DNA of 64,000 nt from Sindora glabra (taxonomy: Eukaryota > Streptophyta > Magnoliopsida > Fabales > Fabaceae), in contig CM035232.1 in assembly GCA_020226215.1 (NCBI GenBank), positions 48,050,179 to 48,114,178 of the forward strand, read 5' to 3'. Below the pieces are notes generated by a model. The model did no database searches. It was given only the letters and a program-made list of their open reading frames with translations, and had not been told where the DNA came from. Both the position numbers and the translations under genes were made by a program. Position 1 is the stretch's first letter; each line of letters begins with the position of its first letter. This document shows positions 11,943 to 23,837 of the stretch, piece after piece.

Positions 11943-12607
11943 TTAGGTTATAAATATTGTATATTAAATAGTATTTCAAAAGATTAAGTCTCACATCAAA
12001 TAAATTTAACCTTAAAAAAAGGTTTATATATGAATTTTTCTTTTATATAAAGCAAAGAAAGTGGCCTCTATGTGTGAATAATATGTGACGTTAAGCCCAA
12101 TTTCATTTTTTGTAAAATTAAATTTTAGCTTTTCTGATATTTGAAATATCAACATATTTATTTGAACAATTATTTTTCAATGACTATTTTAACATTTATT
12201 TCTCAATAATTATTTAAACATTTATTTCAAATAGTTATTTGAACATTTATTTCTCAACAGGCTATATTTTCAATACTCATATTTTCAATGAGCCATATTT
12301 CTAATAAGCTATATTTCAATTGTTATTTTTCCAATGGCTATATGTCTCAATCTATAGATAGTATACTATTCTTCTCATTTTACACAATCCACACATATCT
12401 ATAATAATTTTCTCTAAAACATTCTTCTCTTACTTGCTACATTTCATTTTTCTGCTATCTAATTCCTATTCTGGTCCTACAATTTCATGATAAAAGAGTT
12501 TGTTGAGAGAAATTGCCAGTTCAAGCTTCAAATGAGAAACTTGGATAATTTCTTAAGAATAGTGATCTATATCGCATTTTAAACTGCAAATCCATATTTT
12601 ACTAACA
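11943..12607 (+). repeat. 5' LTR of the old copia element
   Basis: About 665 bp aligns along its whole length with 15863-16510, including the shared blocks ATAAATTTAACCTTAA, GTATACTATTCTT and AACATTCTTCTCTTACTTG, and the end CCATATTTTACTAA. The middle holds a degenerate tandem motif (ATTTGAACATTTATTTC and variants). The start is placed by homology; the ancestral TG is degraded here. Confidence 0.75.
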
Positions 12608-13870
12608 ATATTAAGGAATTGATCTCTCAAGTGCAATCTTAAGGATAATGTCTCTATAGATTAATTTTCAAAAATAATTTTTGATTCATTATATTTACAA
12701 TCAATATGATGTAATTTCTCTAACCATTCTCTTTATTTGTGTTTATTATCTAAGATGTGGAACATTATGATTTGTTGTAGGATAACCTTGACTCAATTTC
12801 TTTAACTATTTATAAATGAGGTCATGTAGATAAATTAAAATCTTTCAATGATATTGGGCACTCACTACATGAGATTTATGGACTTAGGTAAGTAGGTACT
12901 TTGCTTAATTTTTATTCCAACGTTAAGATTTTTATTGTTATTGCTAGCTAGTATATTAGTGTTATACATGTGCTATGCTGTTGAATCTTGAATCACAATT
13001 TAAAGGAAATAATAATCTAATTATTTATTTTTTTAGGAGTTACATTGTTTAAGGATTTATTCTCATCAAGAAATATTTTTACTATATATGTGAACTTCAC
13101 TATCTAGTAACTTGTTTCATAACTTCTTACATGACTTAGCATGTTTGGTTTTCATTAGTAATACACAATACAAGCTGGGAAGAGAAAAAAAGAATAAAAG
13201 TAGCATCTTAGTAATTCTTGATCTTATGTTTAACTTAAATCCTCTATGACAATTTACATTAATCCTTTGTGAGAGTTTACATTATATTTTCAAAGTTTGA
13301 AATAAATTTAAATTCCTTTTATCTAATATTTATGGATCATTTGAGAAGCTTTTATTGAAATCCTAAACAACATACTTGTAGGGTCATCAACATTAACCAA
13401 TTAGCATTTTTAGATTTAATGAACCTTATTTTTCTAAGGTGAAGATATTTATGCATGACAAACAAGCTTATGTAAGCCTATGTCAACATAATTACTTATT
13501 ATTTTGTTCAATTAGCATGTTTGAATGGGCCTTATCTTAATTCTATGTGTGTCATCAATAAACATGTTATCTAATATTATTAGTGTAAATTTATTTTGTA
13601 TGTTACTTACAAATAAGATATCCCATAAGAAAATAGAAAAAAATACCTTATGAATTGTGGAATGATTATGTATCTAATTTACAATATTTGAAAACGTGGG
13701 GTGTCTAATTAAAGTTTTATAGTATAAGCCCAAGAAAAGAAATTAGTTGTACATCAAATGATTATGAAAACTATCTTTTAAATGAAGATTTAAGGGAAAA
13801 ATTATATGGTACAAACTGAAGGCTATGAGGTCTTAGGATAGGAATAAAAAGTTTACAAACTGAAAAAGTT
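12608..13870. other. Decayed interior of the old copia element (leader side)
   Basis: No PBS or gag can be recognised. AT-rich sequence between the 5' LTR and the first RT block. Confidence 0.45.
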
Positions 13871-14260
13871 TTTGTATGGTCTAAACAGGCCCTTAAATAA
13901 TGGTATGATAAATTTGATCAAACTCTTATATATAATGACTTTTTTTATGTTGAAATGGATAAATATGTATGTACAAAATGTGAAAATAATAAATGTGTAA
14001 TTATCATCTTATATGTGGATAATATTTTTATTTTTGGCACTAATTTTAATATGGTGTGAGATACTAAAATTTTTAGCATTAAATTTTAATATGAAAGATA
14101 TGGGTGAAGTTAATGTTATCTTGAGGATTAGAATCATAAGGAAAGATATTGATATTATTTTAGGTTAACAATATTATGTACAAAAAAGAAACTTCTAAAG
14201 AAATTTAGGTGCTTAGAGAAAAAGCTTGTCAGTACTCCTTATGGTCCTAATACTCATCTA
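13871..14260 (+). pseudogene. copia RT fragment
   Basis: The plus-strand reading shows a K-Q-A-L-K block followed by WYDKFDQTLIYNDFFYVEMD, then IILYVDNIFIFGTN with YVDN at 14012-14023, and MKDMGEVNVIL downstream. These are the C-terminal palm blocks of copia RT. The catalytic YVDD has become YVDN, and stops interrupt the frame after the first block and near 14058. Upstream RT motifs are missing. Confidence 0.75.
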
Positions 14261-14274
14261 AAGAAAATATAGGA

Positions 14275-14690
14275 AATTATTGTGTTTATGGTGAGCCAGA
14301 ACACCATGCACCCCAATGTGGAAAAAAAGTAAAAAATAACAATCCTCTAAAACTTAAAGCATATTTGGTTGGAGATGATAAAGATGACATAATTGTGGTG
14401 GTCATTTTTCAAGCAAATATTGTGACCAATGTTAAAGATTAGGTTATAAACTCAAGTGTTACAAGGTACATTTGCGCTAATAGAAAAGCTTTCACATCCT
14501 ACTTATTAGTAGGATATGGAGAAGATCTAATTTATCTTAGAGATTTAAGAACTACAAAGGTTCTTGAAAAAGGTAAAATGCTTCTAAAACTCATATCTGG
14601 CAAGACCTTGACTTTAAGTGATGTTCTACATATGTTTAATATTAGAGCAAATTTGATCTCTGTATCTTAATTAAAAAACATTGGGATTAA
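14275..14690 (+). pseudogene. copia zinc-knuckle and protease fragment
   Basis: The reading CVYGEPEHHAPQC (14281-14319) is a degraded CCHC zinc knuckle keeping the His and last Cys. It is followed by NVKD-stop-VINSSVTRYICANRKAFTSY, the copia protease segment in which D-S-G has become N-S-S. Then KGKMLLKLISGKTLTLSDVL and NIRANLISVS match the rest of the protease domain. These domains should precede integrase and RT, but here they follow the RT fragment. Confidence 0.75.
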
Positions 14691-14869
14691 AAGTATCTTT
14701 TAAATATGACTAGAATGATGAAATACCTAATGAATTATGATATTTTATGGATTATCCACTATATTAGAAGGATACAATGATGCTAATTAGATCTCTAATT
14801 CAGATGAGATAAAATTCACTGGTAGTTATATGTTCAACCTTAATGGCTTAGAAATCATCCAAGCAAATA

Positions 14870-15228
14870 GTTATAACTAGATTTACCATGGAGTCATAGT
14901 TTGTGGCTCTTGAGATGGCTGAAAGTGAAGCTAAGTGAATAAGAAATTTCTTATTTAATATACCATTAGGTATGAAACTAAAACTTTCAATATTTATACA
15001 TTATAATTGCCAATCGACAATAGCCATTGTAAAAAAAATAAAGCTTCTAATAGCAAAAATTAACATATTAAATTGAGACATAATATTATGAAGCAATTGC
15101 TTAAAAATGAAATGATTTCTATAGATTATGTGAAGTTAGAAAGGAATTTGGCTAATCCCTTGATAAAACCCTTAAGTAAAAAGCAAATAATTGAAACATC
15201 GAGAAGAATAAGATTAATGTCATTTTAA
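14870..15228 (+). pseudogene. copia RNase H fragment
   Basis: In shifting frames the sequence reads TMES-FVALEMAESEAK, then NCQSTIAIVKK (the CDCQSTIA-type block) and MKQLLKNEMISIDYVKLERN, LANPLIKPL (normally ADPLTK). It ends with a TAA at 15226-15228. This is a standard copia RNase H end located just before the 3' LTR side, as expected. Broken by several frameshifts. Confidence 0.75.
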
Positions 15229-15862
15229 GAAATTAACATTGACGGTAACCTAACTTATATGATTGGCAATCCTATGAAATAGGTTTATATGAGTAATAAC
15301 AAGTTAATGTTAATTTTGAAAGTACTAGAGTTAATTTTTGGTGTCCCTCTTATGGTGTATATAAATAGTACTTTAAAACTGTAAATTAAACGTAAGGATA
15401 AGCTTGACTTTTAATAAAATTTCATAGTTCTTATGGATGATGAATTTGATTATAGTGTACACCCAATGAATTCATATATATAAGTGTAAAATGGGGTCGC
15501 TCCTATGAGATACTAACAAGATCCCTAGAGCACTTATAAACTACTAGGCATTTGTATGGCCTATTAGAACAAAACTGCATTGTACAAGAAAATGATTTAC
15601 AAATGTAAATTGATGAGTGAGACCGCTATTTTATAATAAAAGATTATTAATTCATAGAAACTAAATGTTTTACCAATAACTCCATAAATTATGTCTCTCT
15701 CTTTTCAAATTTGGTTCACAATTTATAAAGATGCAAAATTAATGATTTACATTTTTTTGAGAACCCAACAAATATTCTTTACCTATTTCTTCATTTTTTA
15801 TAATTCTTTTGAAATATGTGGGGTATTATTATATATTAGATGCTATTTCAAAAAACTAAAAA

Positions 15863-16510
15863 TGTGGGGTATTATTATATATTAAATGGTATTTCAAAAA
15901 AATAAGTCCTAAATTGAATAAATTTAACCTTAAGAGAAGGTTTATATATGAAATTTTCTTTTATGTAAAGGAAGGAAAATGGCTCCTTGTGCGTGAACAA
16001 CATGTGAGGCCAAGCCCAAGCCTGTTTTTCACAAAACTAGATTTTATCTTTGGTAAAATTTGAAATGTCAACATATTTATTTAAATATTCATTTCCCAAT
16101 GACTATTTTAACATTGATTTCCTAATAGTTATTTAAACATTTATTTTGAATGGCTATTTGAACATTTATTTTGAATGACTATTTGAACATTTATTTCCCA
16201 ACGACCATATTTCCAATAGCTATATTTCAATGGCTATATTTCTTAGCTTATAAATAGTATACTATTCTTTTCATTTTACATAACACACATATTCATAATA
16301 ACTTTTTCTAAAACATTCTTCTCTTACTTGTTAAGTTTTATTTCCCTGTAGCTTGCTTCTTATTCTGGTTATGCAATTTTAGGATAGAAAAGTCTACTGA
16401 ATCCTAAGGGAATTATTAGTTTAAGCTTTACAGGAGATGCTCAAATAATTTCTTGAGGATAATGTTCTATTTCACACCTTAAATTGCACATCCATATTTT
16501 ACTAATAACA
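15863..16510 (+). repeat. 3' LTR of the old copia element
   Basis: Starts TGTGGGGTATTATT and ends ACTAATAACA, giving TG...CA ends. It is the diverged partner of 11943-12607. The first 39-46 bases are also present immediately upstream (15817-15862), a short tandem duplication of the LTR start. Confidence 0.75.
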
Positions 16511-16851
16511 AATATTTACATTGATCAAGAATTTGAAGTATGAGAAAAATAATGATATGAGTGTTTCATCAGGATTATGTGAGAGCTTTTATAAGAACTT
16601 GTAAGAGATTTAAGGATAGTGGTAAGGAAGTTATGGGATTATGATTAAAAACTCATATATATTATCATGTAATATTTGTTAATAAATGAATCTTTTCTTA
16701 TTCATAATTTTTTCCTACTCTTTATGAAAGTGGAGTAAAAGATTAAAAGTAATATTATATATCAAACTCATTATATTTAAAAGCATATTGGAGAGATATT
16801 AGAAGAGTTCATATGGTAAGACAAAGTTAAAGCAAAGGTTTATGGGGAAAA

Positions 16852-17136
16852 TAGATGTTGATTATTAAAAAAATACCTAATATCGTATGCTTCTTCCAAC
16901 ATGGCTCCTTAAATGGCTTTTAGATGATAAATATTAACTAGGATCAATGTCTTATGCTTCTACTATTTCTAATAAGAATTTTGACATGTTTTTTAGATGA
17001 TAGTTGTTGACTAAACCAATGTTCTATGCTTTTTCAATTTCCAATAAGGCCATTGAAAAACATTTTAGACAATAGTTAAGTATAAAATTGATATTTAAAG
17101 TTTCTATGCGAGGTTTAAATATTAGTTGTATTTTTA
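16852..17136. repeat. Subterminal tandem repeats, 69-73 bp period
   Basis: Four diverged units begin with TAGATG/TAGACA at 16852, 16921, 16994 and 17066 (spacings 69, 73 and 72). Units share blocks such as TTATGCTTCT, and units 2 and 3 share a TTTC(T/C)AATAAG block. Arrays like this are typical transposase-binding regions near CACTA element ends. Confidence 0.65.
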
Positions 17137-18229
17137 TCCATCTTCTTAAATTTTCTCTTAATTTCAAAAATATTATGACATTAAAAATAGATGTCAATTG
17201 TCTATCAATTAACATAAATCATCAATTTTGTTTTATTATATATACCACGCCAATTTTATTAAATAACTAATATGGTATGCTTTATCCTTTACTAACCCTA
17301 ACCCCTTCTTCTTATTCTTCTCTCCTTAGTCTTCCCTATTCTTTTGTACATACCAATGTATTCTTCCTTATAAAATGCCTTAATCAAAATAGAAACTAAC
17401 ATCTCCTATGATACTACAAAATCCTAATTTTAATAATTTTAAATAATAAATTGGGTGAGAAAAGTTTGAAGACAATGAAAGTTTATATTCAATATCATAA
17501 TTAGAGATGAGTGTTTTGTTAAATCAATCTTAATACCCATTGCTCAATATGCAAGGTTGGCAATAGTGGCAAATGACATTGGCATTTACTAAAATTTGAT
17601 GTATGAAATTATACATTTTGTATAAATAAATAGTATATAATACTTGTGAAAGGGAAATAAGATAAATGAAATTGAATTTCTTACTAGCATAAATTTGTAA
17701 AAGTTGTATCAAAATGAAAGGTAATAAAATATGATTTCTTATGAAACCAAAAACTAAATTAAAAACATAAACAGAAAAACCAAACATATCTTTAAATTTA
17801 TATGTTACTTTTTTCTAGGAAATGCATAACCTCATAAATTCAATGATTGGCCAATAGAGCATTAGTTTTGCAAAATATTTGGAAAGTATAAATACAAAGC
17901 CTAAGATTTTGCAAGCACAAATATAAAATTATTAAGGCAAGCATACCTTATTGGCTAGAGCATCATCTTGGAAACCTTTTGAGGGTTAGAAAAGTTTCAG
18001 GATGAAATTTATAATTGATGTTAATGTTTTAATCTTTTTATTTTCAACTGCCATGCAAGGTTTTTATAAAGAAGAAGTTGTCAAAATAACATTGTTTTCC
18101 TTTAAATATCAATTATATATACAAAATCGATTTTTAAAATAGTGATGCCCTTTCTTACAGATGACAACATAGTTAGTAAATATGAATTAGAAAATAGATG
18201 TCTAAATGACAACAACTTCATCGTATAAA
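17137..18229. other. Non-coding arm of copy A, shared with 24.2-24.9 kb
   Basis: No coding sequence. The stretch from about 17270 to 18050 aligns, with much divergence, to about 24190-24890: C/T-rich start, AGTTTGAA-ACAATGAAAG-like block, ACCCATTG-TCAATAT, GGGTTAGAA-AGTTTCA. This shows that two related elements lie side by side. Confidence 0.5.
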
Positions 18230-18916
18230 TAAGGGTGAAAGTAAGCAAAACTAAGTTAAGCCAAGCTTGCATAAAAAAAATTGGCCTAATGTAGGTTTGA
18301 AATTTGGCCTAACGTAATTCATAATAATTTTTTTAAGACCTATCTTAGCCTATTAATAATTTAAAAATATTCTTCAAAAATAATATTAGGAGTAAAATTA
18401 AGTTCAGTCAAAATCAAGTTTCAATATTATCAAAAACTAATATGGAAAGTTGATCAAGCTTTAACCAATGATAATATTTTAATTAAACTTATCTTAATTA
18501 AATGAAAAATGTAATGTTCAAATTTTACTTCAATTTGAACTTGATTCACTCCTAAGATAAATATAAATATCATAATAATAATTTTAAATTAATAATTTAA
18601 ATAATTATAATATAAATTAAAATTAAGAGAATAATTATGTGTTAAAATTGTTCATACAATTTTTAAAATATGTATAAAATACATTTCTAAATATTATGTA
18701 TATTGTAAATATATTTTAATATATAAAAATATAGGTTAGCCTAATAGGCTAATAGGCTAGATTTTAAATAAATGGTTTAGCCTATTTTGTAAAATAAGCC
18801 AAAAGTTTAGCCCAAGCTTGTTCTATTTTCCAAATAGGTTAGGTTATGTTAGGTTAGATTGGAAATATGTTAAGCTTCTAGGAGTCTATAAGCCAAGTGA
18901 CCTACTTCCACCCTTA
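18230..18916. mobile_element. Non-autonomous TIR element (MITE-like), 687 bp
   Basis: The left end TAAGGGTGAAAGTA (18230) and right end TACTTCCACCCTTA (18916) are imperfect inverted copies. The interior is non-coding and has further AGGCTAATAGGCTA / TAGCCTATT-type internal inverted motifs. It interrupts the arm of copy A. A target duplication is not clear, so family (hAT-like or other) is left open. Confidence 0.5.
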
Positions 18917-19780
18917 CCTATTAGGAAACAATATAACATTAATTATTTATAAAAAAACCAACATGATAATTTAGAAATTCTATAATATATATTTATTAAA
19001 AACTAATATCTTTTTTTCTAAGATGTTAATTTTTAGTAAATAACTAATGTTTTTTTAGCAAACGAATTTTTTTAATCTATATAAAAAACAACTAATTGAC
19101 AACAACAATAAAAACTATTGTCAAAGCTTTTATATAAAGTTTTTGAACTTTTATTTATACATTAAAATACAACAACGCTAGTTAAAAAAGAAAAAGTCAA
19201 AACCATGTTATTTACAATTTAAAAAAGCACTTAACGAAATTTACAAGTTAGAAGTTTAATCCAAAAGCCACATATTTAAATACATAAAACCAAAAGCATT
19301 CTTTCTATGACAACTTTGGCCTCAAGGAGATACTATGCCTAAAGCTCTCATAATTCATTAAGATCATTTTGAATGGATGGTTTAGTCTTGTTATTGAAGC
19401 ACGATGCAATTTGTATACAAATAAAATATTAGCATTAAATCTAATTTAAGTAAGCATGTGGAGAGCTATAAATAAGTAAAAATAATTATTACAACTTAGT
19501 TTCATCAAATACATAGTATATCAATTATGTATTACATCATATAGTAGCCACACTCCACATTGCCAGTTAAGTAGGTTAATTTCTTCTAATTTACATATAA
19601 GTTTTCATCTATAAAGATTAAAATCTTACTTAAGAAATATATATTCACTTCAACCTATTTACTTTTTTTGCCTTTCCTTTCCAATATCACTCCCTGCTTA
19701 TAACATACATCCAAAACACAATTTATAACCTAACTCAAGGTTAGTCATAGTCATTTGTCTAAGCAATCTGATTAGAATAT
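18917..19780. other. AT-rich sequence downstream of the copy A gene
   Basis: No coding sequence recognised. Contains a small inverted repeat TTGACAA/TTGTCAA near 19097-19125. Confidence 0.4.
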
Positions 19781-22290
19781 CAGTTTCTGTATCAATTACA
19801 CCCTAGCAAACATCCAATTGTGCTTATAATATAATGGTATAACAAAATGGCAAAAATCATTATATAAAAATCATTCAATCACAATGCATAAGTGAGTTGT
19901 ACCACCTGTGGCATGGTATAGAGTAGCATTATTTCCTAGGTTGGACCAAAAATATAGCTTCCATATATTTCCTCATCTTTTTATTGTCCTCAATATAATA
20001 GTTAATATGATATAGACATAGATATCCATAATAGGCTCTTACCTTTTAAAAGGCATAGTGTTCATAACAAAATTAACAATAAGAGAGGCATAAACTAAAT
20101 GTTTATTCAAACAATAGTTAAAAATAAATAATGTATATATAAAAAAGATAAAATAAACTCACTTCACTTAGAATTGGATGTAAGAGACATTGAGTTCCTC
20201 TATCCTCAAGATTTGTGATATGTCATCCTTTGCAACGAGTAAAGGATAAGATGTTCCCACCATCTCTATCACTATCATGATTTAAAGTTAGAATCAGCAT
20301 CGCTATAGCTAGCAAGCTAGGACTGTAGAGCCTTCTAATTATAATTGTTAGGTTATTGAAATATAGATCATTAGGTTAGTAAAATTAAACAACAAAACTA
20401 ATATAACTTCAACCATATAAAAAATTAGGTGGAAGCATACATGATAATACTTCTACTAGGAATTGAATGATGACATTTAACTATAAAATAAAGTTCCTTT
20501 GGGCTTCATCCACTATCCAACGTTCATAGTTTGGAACCATTAGCTTAGTCTGGTGGTTTTAAGCTTGGTCAACCACAACCTTGACTTAATCATTCTACAA
20601 TTAATAATGGTTGAGCTTATGGCTTTTGAAAGCCTTCCTAGTTATAACTTGGCGATAGGTGATCTCCCTAACATTAGAACACATAAAATTCCACCATGTT
20701 TAATATGAACCCTAACTATTAGAAATGCAATTCATTATTATATACTGAAAAGTGTAAGAATTTAAGGTGACATTTACCTTAAGTATGGTCTATATGCTAT
20801 CTCTTATATTAGTAAAGGCTGATAGAAAGACTAACACTTCTAACTTCCTAATGGTAGGAGGGGTTGACACTCCTACTAATTAATAGCCCTAAAGGTATGC
20901 TAAGTAATGGTCATAAGGATTGGCTCCTTCATTTGAGAAGAAGTTACAAGGATTAGCTGGGCATATGTTGCCAACCTTAGTTGTGCAAATTCTTAGGAGG
21001 CAATTCGCTCCATTAGAGCATAAAGCTATTATTGCTCCTATGCTTACTATATTTTTTCTTCCTAATCCATATTGAATTAAGCTTCCACCTCATAAGGGAT
21101 CTTTACTATAAGGTCCTTTAACTTGGAGTCCAAAGGTCCCACTTGATAGTGTTTTATGCTAAAGTAGCCTTTGAGGCTAACACTTTGAACGTGACTAAAA
21201 TACTCATTAGATCCTAGTATTATGGATAAAATGTCTATCTTTCCAACTAGTTGAAACTTATCTTGGAAGGCCTATTATATGCATCTATCTTATAGCATTT
21301 AACAAAGCATAAATAATCAAATTAATTTTCAATGAAGTAAAAATTTCAAAAGCAATTAATACATTTAAAATTAACTTTAAACACTTAAAATTCTCTTTGT
21401 AATGGCCTAACTCTTGAAGGTTATGCACTACCTTTTCAAGTCAACTCCAACTTGTTTCGATAACTCTACACAAGAAATAGAAAAGGTTTCTTTGCAATTA
21501 GTGTCATCACTACCTTTAATTGAAACATCCTTCTCTTTCACCAATCCTTGCTCTAACTTTTTGTAACCTTTCTAGGAAAACCTATGTGGATATATGTTTT
21601 TCCCCCACTTCTTCCAATTTACAGCAATTAACCCTTATCGGCAAAAGTATATATTAGTTTATGAGTATAAATGACATAGTAAAAGACATTGATAAGAAGT
21701 AACTACTAGAATACCTAAATTTACTTGAAAATGATCAATGTCCTATTATTCCAAAGACTTAACCCATAATTACTAGTTAAGGAAATTAAATTTTTGAAGT
21801 GGGTTTACTTTTCTATTGGTTTTAAGGTTAACGTAATCTAACATTAACCTCATCTTGAAATCATTCCACTAGTTAATCATTTGCAACTATACTTTTCAAT
21901 GTATTTGAAAAGTGTTAGGAACTTCAAAGACACTCTACAAGAAAAAACACAAATAACAAAGTTATATGTAATTATTCCAGGATTTTTTTTCATATTTTTA
22001 ATGTAAAGAAAAATAATGAAATGTATATACCAAGACCTTCACTTAAAAATTATCCTTCAGTGTTAGTATGACATGCTTCCAATTTATATAAGCTATGGAT
22101 AGCTACTAATCCAAAGAAACTACTTAGTGTTACTATATATCTCCCAATAGCCTACCTCTTGGCATTAAACTCAACATGTACTTTTTCATCTCTAGTATGT
22201 GCCACACTAATGGACCTTAATGTTGTATGACCCTTTTTGATCTTTTAGGTGGCAATAGATACCTCTCAAGATGGATCCATATTCTAGTTA
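19780..22290 (-). pseudogene. TNP1-type transposase with Ulp1-like C-terminus, copy A
   Basis: Reading the minus strand from 22290 downward in shifting frames gives the TNP1 N-terminal block KVHVEFNAKR-AIG (about 22190-22145), then WNDFKMRLMLDYVNLKT (about 21850-21790) and the most conserved TNP1 block, VGKIDILSIILGSNEYFSHV (about 21250-21188), followed by VSLKGYFS. Further on are IVDEAQRNFIL (about 20510) and YPLLVAKDDISQI plus EELNVSYIQF (about 20280-20170). Last is IPLYYKHNWMFA (about 19845-19811), where a Ulp1/C48 peptidase has its catalytic His-Trp; here His has become Asn. The family (PF03004 with a C48-like tail) is known from plant CACTA-type elements. This copy is dead. Intron positions were not resolved. 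Confidence 0.6.
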
Positions 22291-23420
22291 TTTGTAAAAG
22301 TCAATGTTAATCATGTATAATGATTAAAGTTTGATATTACTTAATGATCAAGAAATTAGTATTATACAAATTACACTTACAATAATTGTTACACGGTGGG
22401 AATGCCAAAACATATAACTTGCATCATAAGTAATTGAACTTTAATTATAACAATCATCATCCTTTACAAACTTTTATACTAATTTACATAATTAGGGTAC
22501 AAATAAAATTCATTCCATAATATAATAGCCTTAAACAATTTGATCACCACAAGAGCATGTAATGAAAAGGCATCACCACCAAATAGAGAATTAGTATAAC
22601 TATATATCTTGAGTGTAACTAACCCCTAAAAAAGTATTACCAAATCCAACAAAGAATGTAAGGCTAAACTTATAAATGAAAAAGGTTAACACAAACACAC
22701 ACATATCTCATAACTAAAGAAAGTCAAATAATCAATCAACATTCAAAAAGGTAAAGAATTTAAACAAGATAACATAACTAAGAATGGTAATGATGATAAA
22801 AAAAGATTAAGAAGTTCACTATGAATGAAATTGAGAACATGAAAAAAGTTTGGGGATTGCGGAGAAATAATGAAAGTAGAGATTATAGCTAGAAAACAAA
22901 GGTTTCAAAAAGTAAAAGTGAGAGAAAAAATAGAGGATGAAAATGAAAGTTATGCAAGTAAAAATTTTAGACATTAATTTGTTAATAAATAACTAAAATT
23001 TTAAATAAACAACATTAACTTTATATAAAATAAACTTGTAAATTTAGGCCTATATTAACAAAACTAACACCATTCATATCACTTTGACATTGATCTTTCT
23101 ATAAAAAATTAACATTTGAACATGGTATTCTTAACATGTCAATTTCTTAAAATTGTCTAATGTACTAAGTTTGCTTAAACTTAATAGCATAATTGTTCAA
23201 ATGACTTTAAATGTTGATTTAGTAAATAACTATCATCCTAAGTTTGCTAATAATTTCAAAAATGTCATCCTATCCAAATAATCATCAATTATATTTATGA
23301 CTTGTTATATCCGATTTTCAAATATTTTTAAAAATATCATTATGTTAAAATAAATGCTAGTATTAACTTTGATCAATGTCTATTTGCAATTCTATAGTAA
23401 TAGTTTTTAATAGTTATAAC
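22291..23420. other. Promoter-side arm of copy A
   Basis: Non-coding. The block at about 22800-22890 (AGAAATAATGAAAGTAGAG) matches 53600-53626 beside copy C (AGAAATGATGAAAGTGGAG). Further repeats with ATCATTATGTTAAAATAAAT and TTGATCAATGTCTAT (about 23330-23390) match about 52545-52600. Confidence 0.5.
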
Positions 23421-23837
23421 AAGATATAAAGATTAAAAAAAAACTTAATCAAACTTAATTAAAGATAACAATATGTCTTCTTACATGTCACTAGTTTTAA
23501 GTTTTATTATAATAATCAAAGAAGTTATTATTATGTATTTCAATATTTTAGCTAGGATAAACTTTAAAAATTAGTGAAAATGTATTAAATTGCACATATA
23601 ATAATACATGGAATTTAAAAGTTAATAAGAGTACAAGTCCATTTTAAAATGCATATAGTTCCACCTCACGACTAATTTCTCCATATGGCTATAAATTTTC
23701 TACTTTTTTGAGGAATATTTAAAAGGATAAATTTGAATTTTTTATGTTTACTTTTAGTTTTTTTTATTGTGTTAGAGAGAGATAAATGTAAGATTTTTTT
23801 GTGGATTTTATTATTCATAAAGAAAGGATTATAGGTG

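Larger units (their letters stand above)
11943..16510 (+). mobile_element. Old Ty1/copia retrotransposon with scrambled interior
   Basis: Two diverged direct repeats, 11943-12607 and 15863-16510, frame a plus-strand interior. Between them lie copia fragments in the order RT (about 13871-14260), zinc knuckle plus protease (14275-14690) and RNase H (about 14870-15228). No integrase or gag capsid is visible, and many stops interrupt each piece. The LTR pair differs at very many positions, so insertion is ancient. The unusual domain order is discussed as a finding. Confidence 0.8.
16852..23420 (-). mobile_element. Fossil TNP1/Ulp1-type DNA transposon (copy A)
   Basis: The minus strand carries a decayed gene with a plant TNP1-type transposase region and a Ulp1-like region (22290-19780). 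The flanks are rich in variants of short motifs around ATGTCAATT. One flank ends in 69-73 bp tandem repeats (16852 onward), consistent with subterminal repeats of CACTA-class elements. The segment upstream of the gene (about 22800-23040) is homologous to 53520-53720, next to copy C. No clean CACTA terminus or target duplication was found, so both ends are approximate and superfamily placement is inferred from the gene. Confidence 0.55.

Noticed and set aside
16852..17136. CRISPR-like array
   Set aside because: Repeats are adjacent, 69-73 bp and diverged, without unique spacers, in plant nuclear DNA; they are transposon subterminal repeats.
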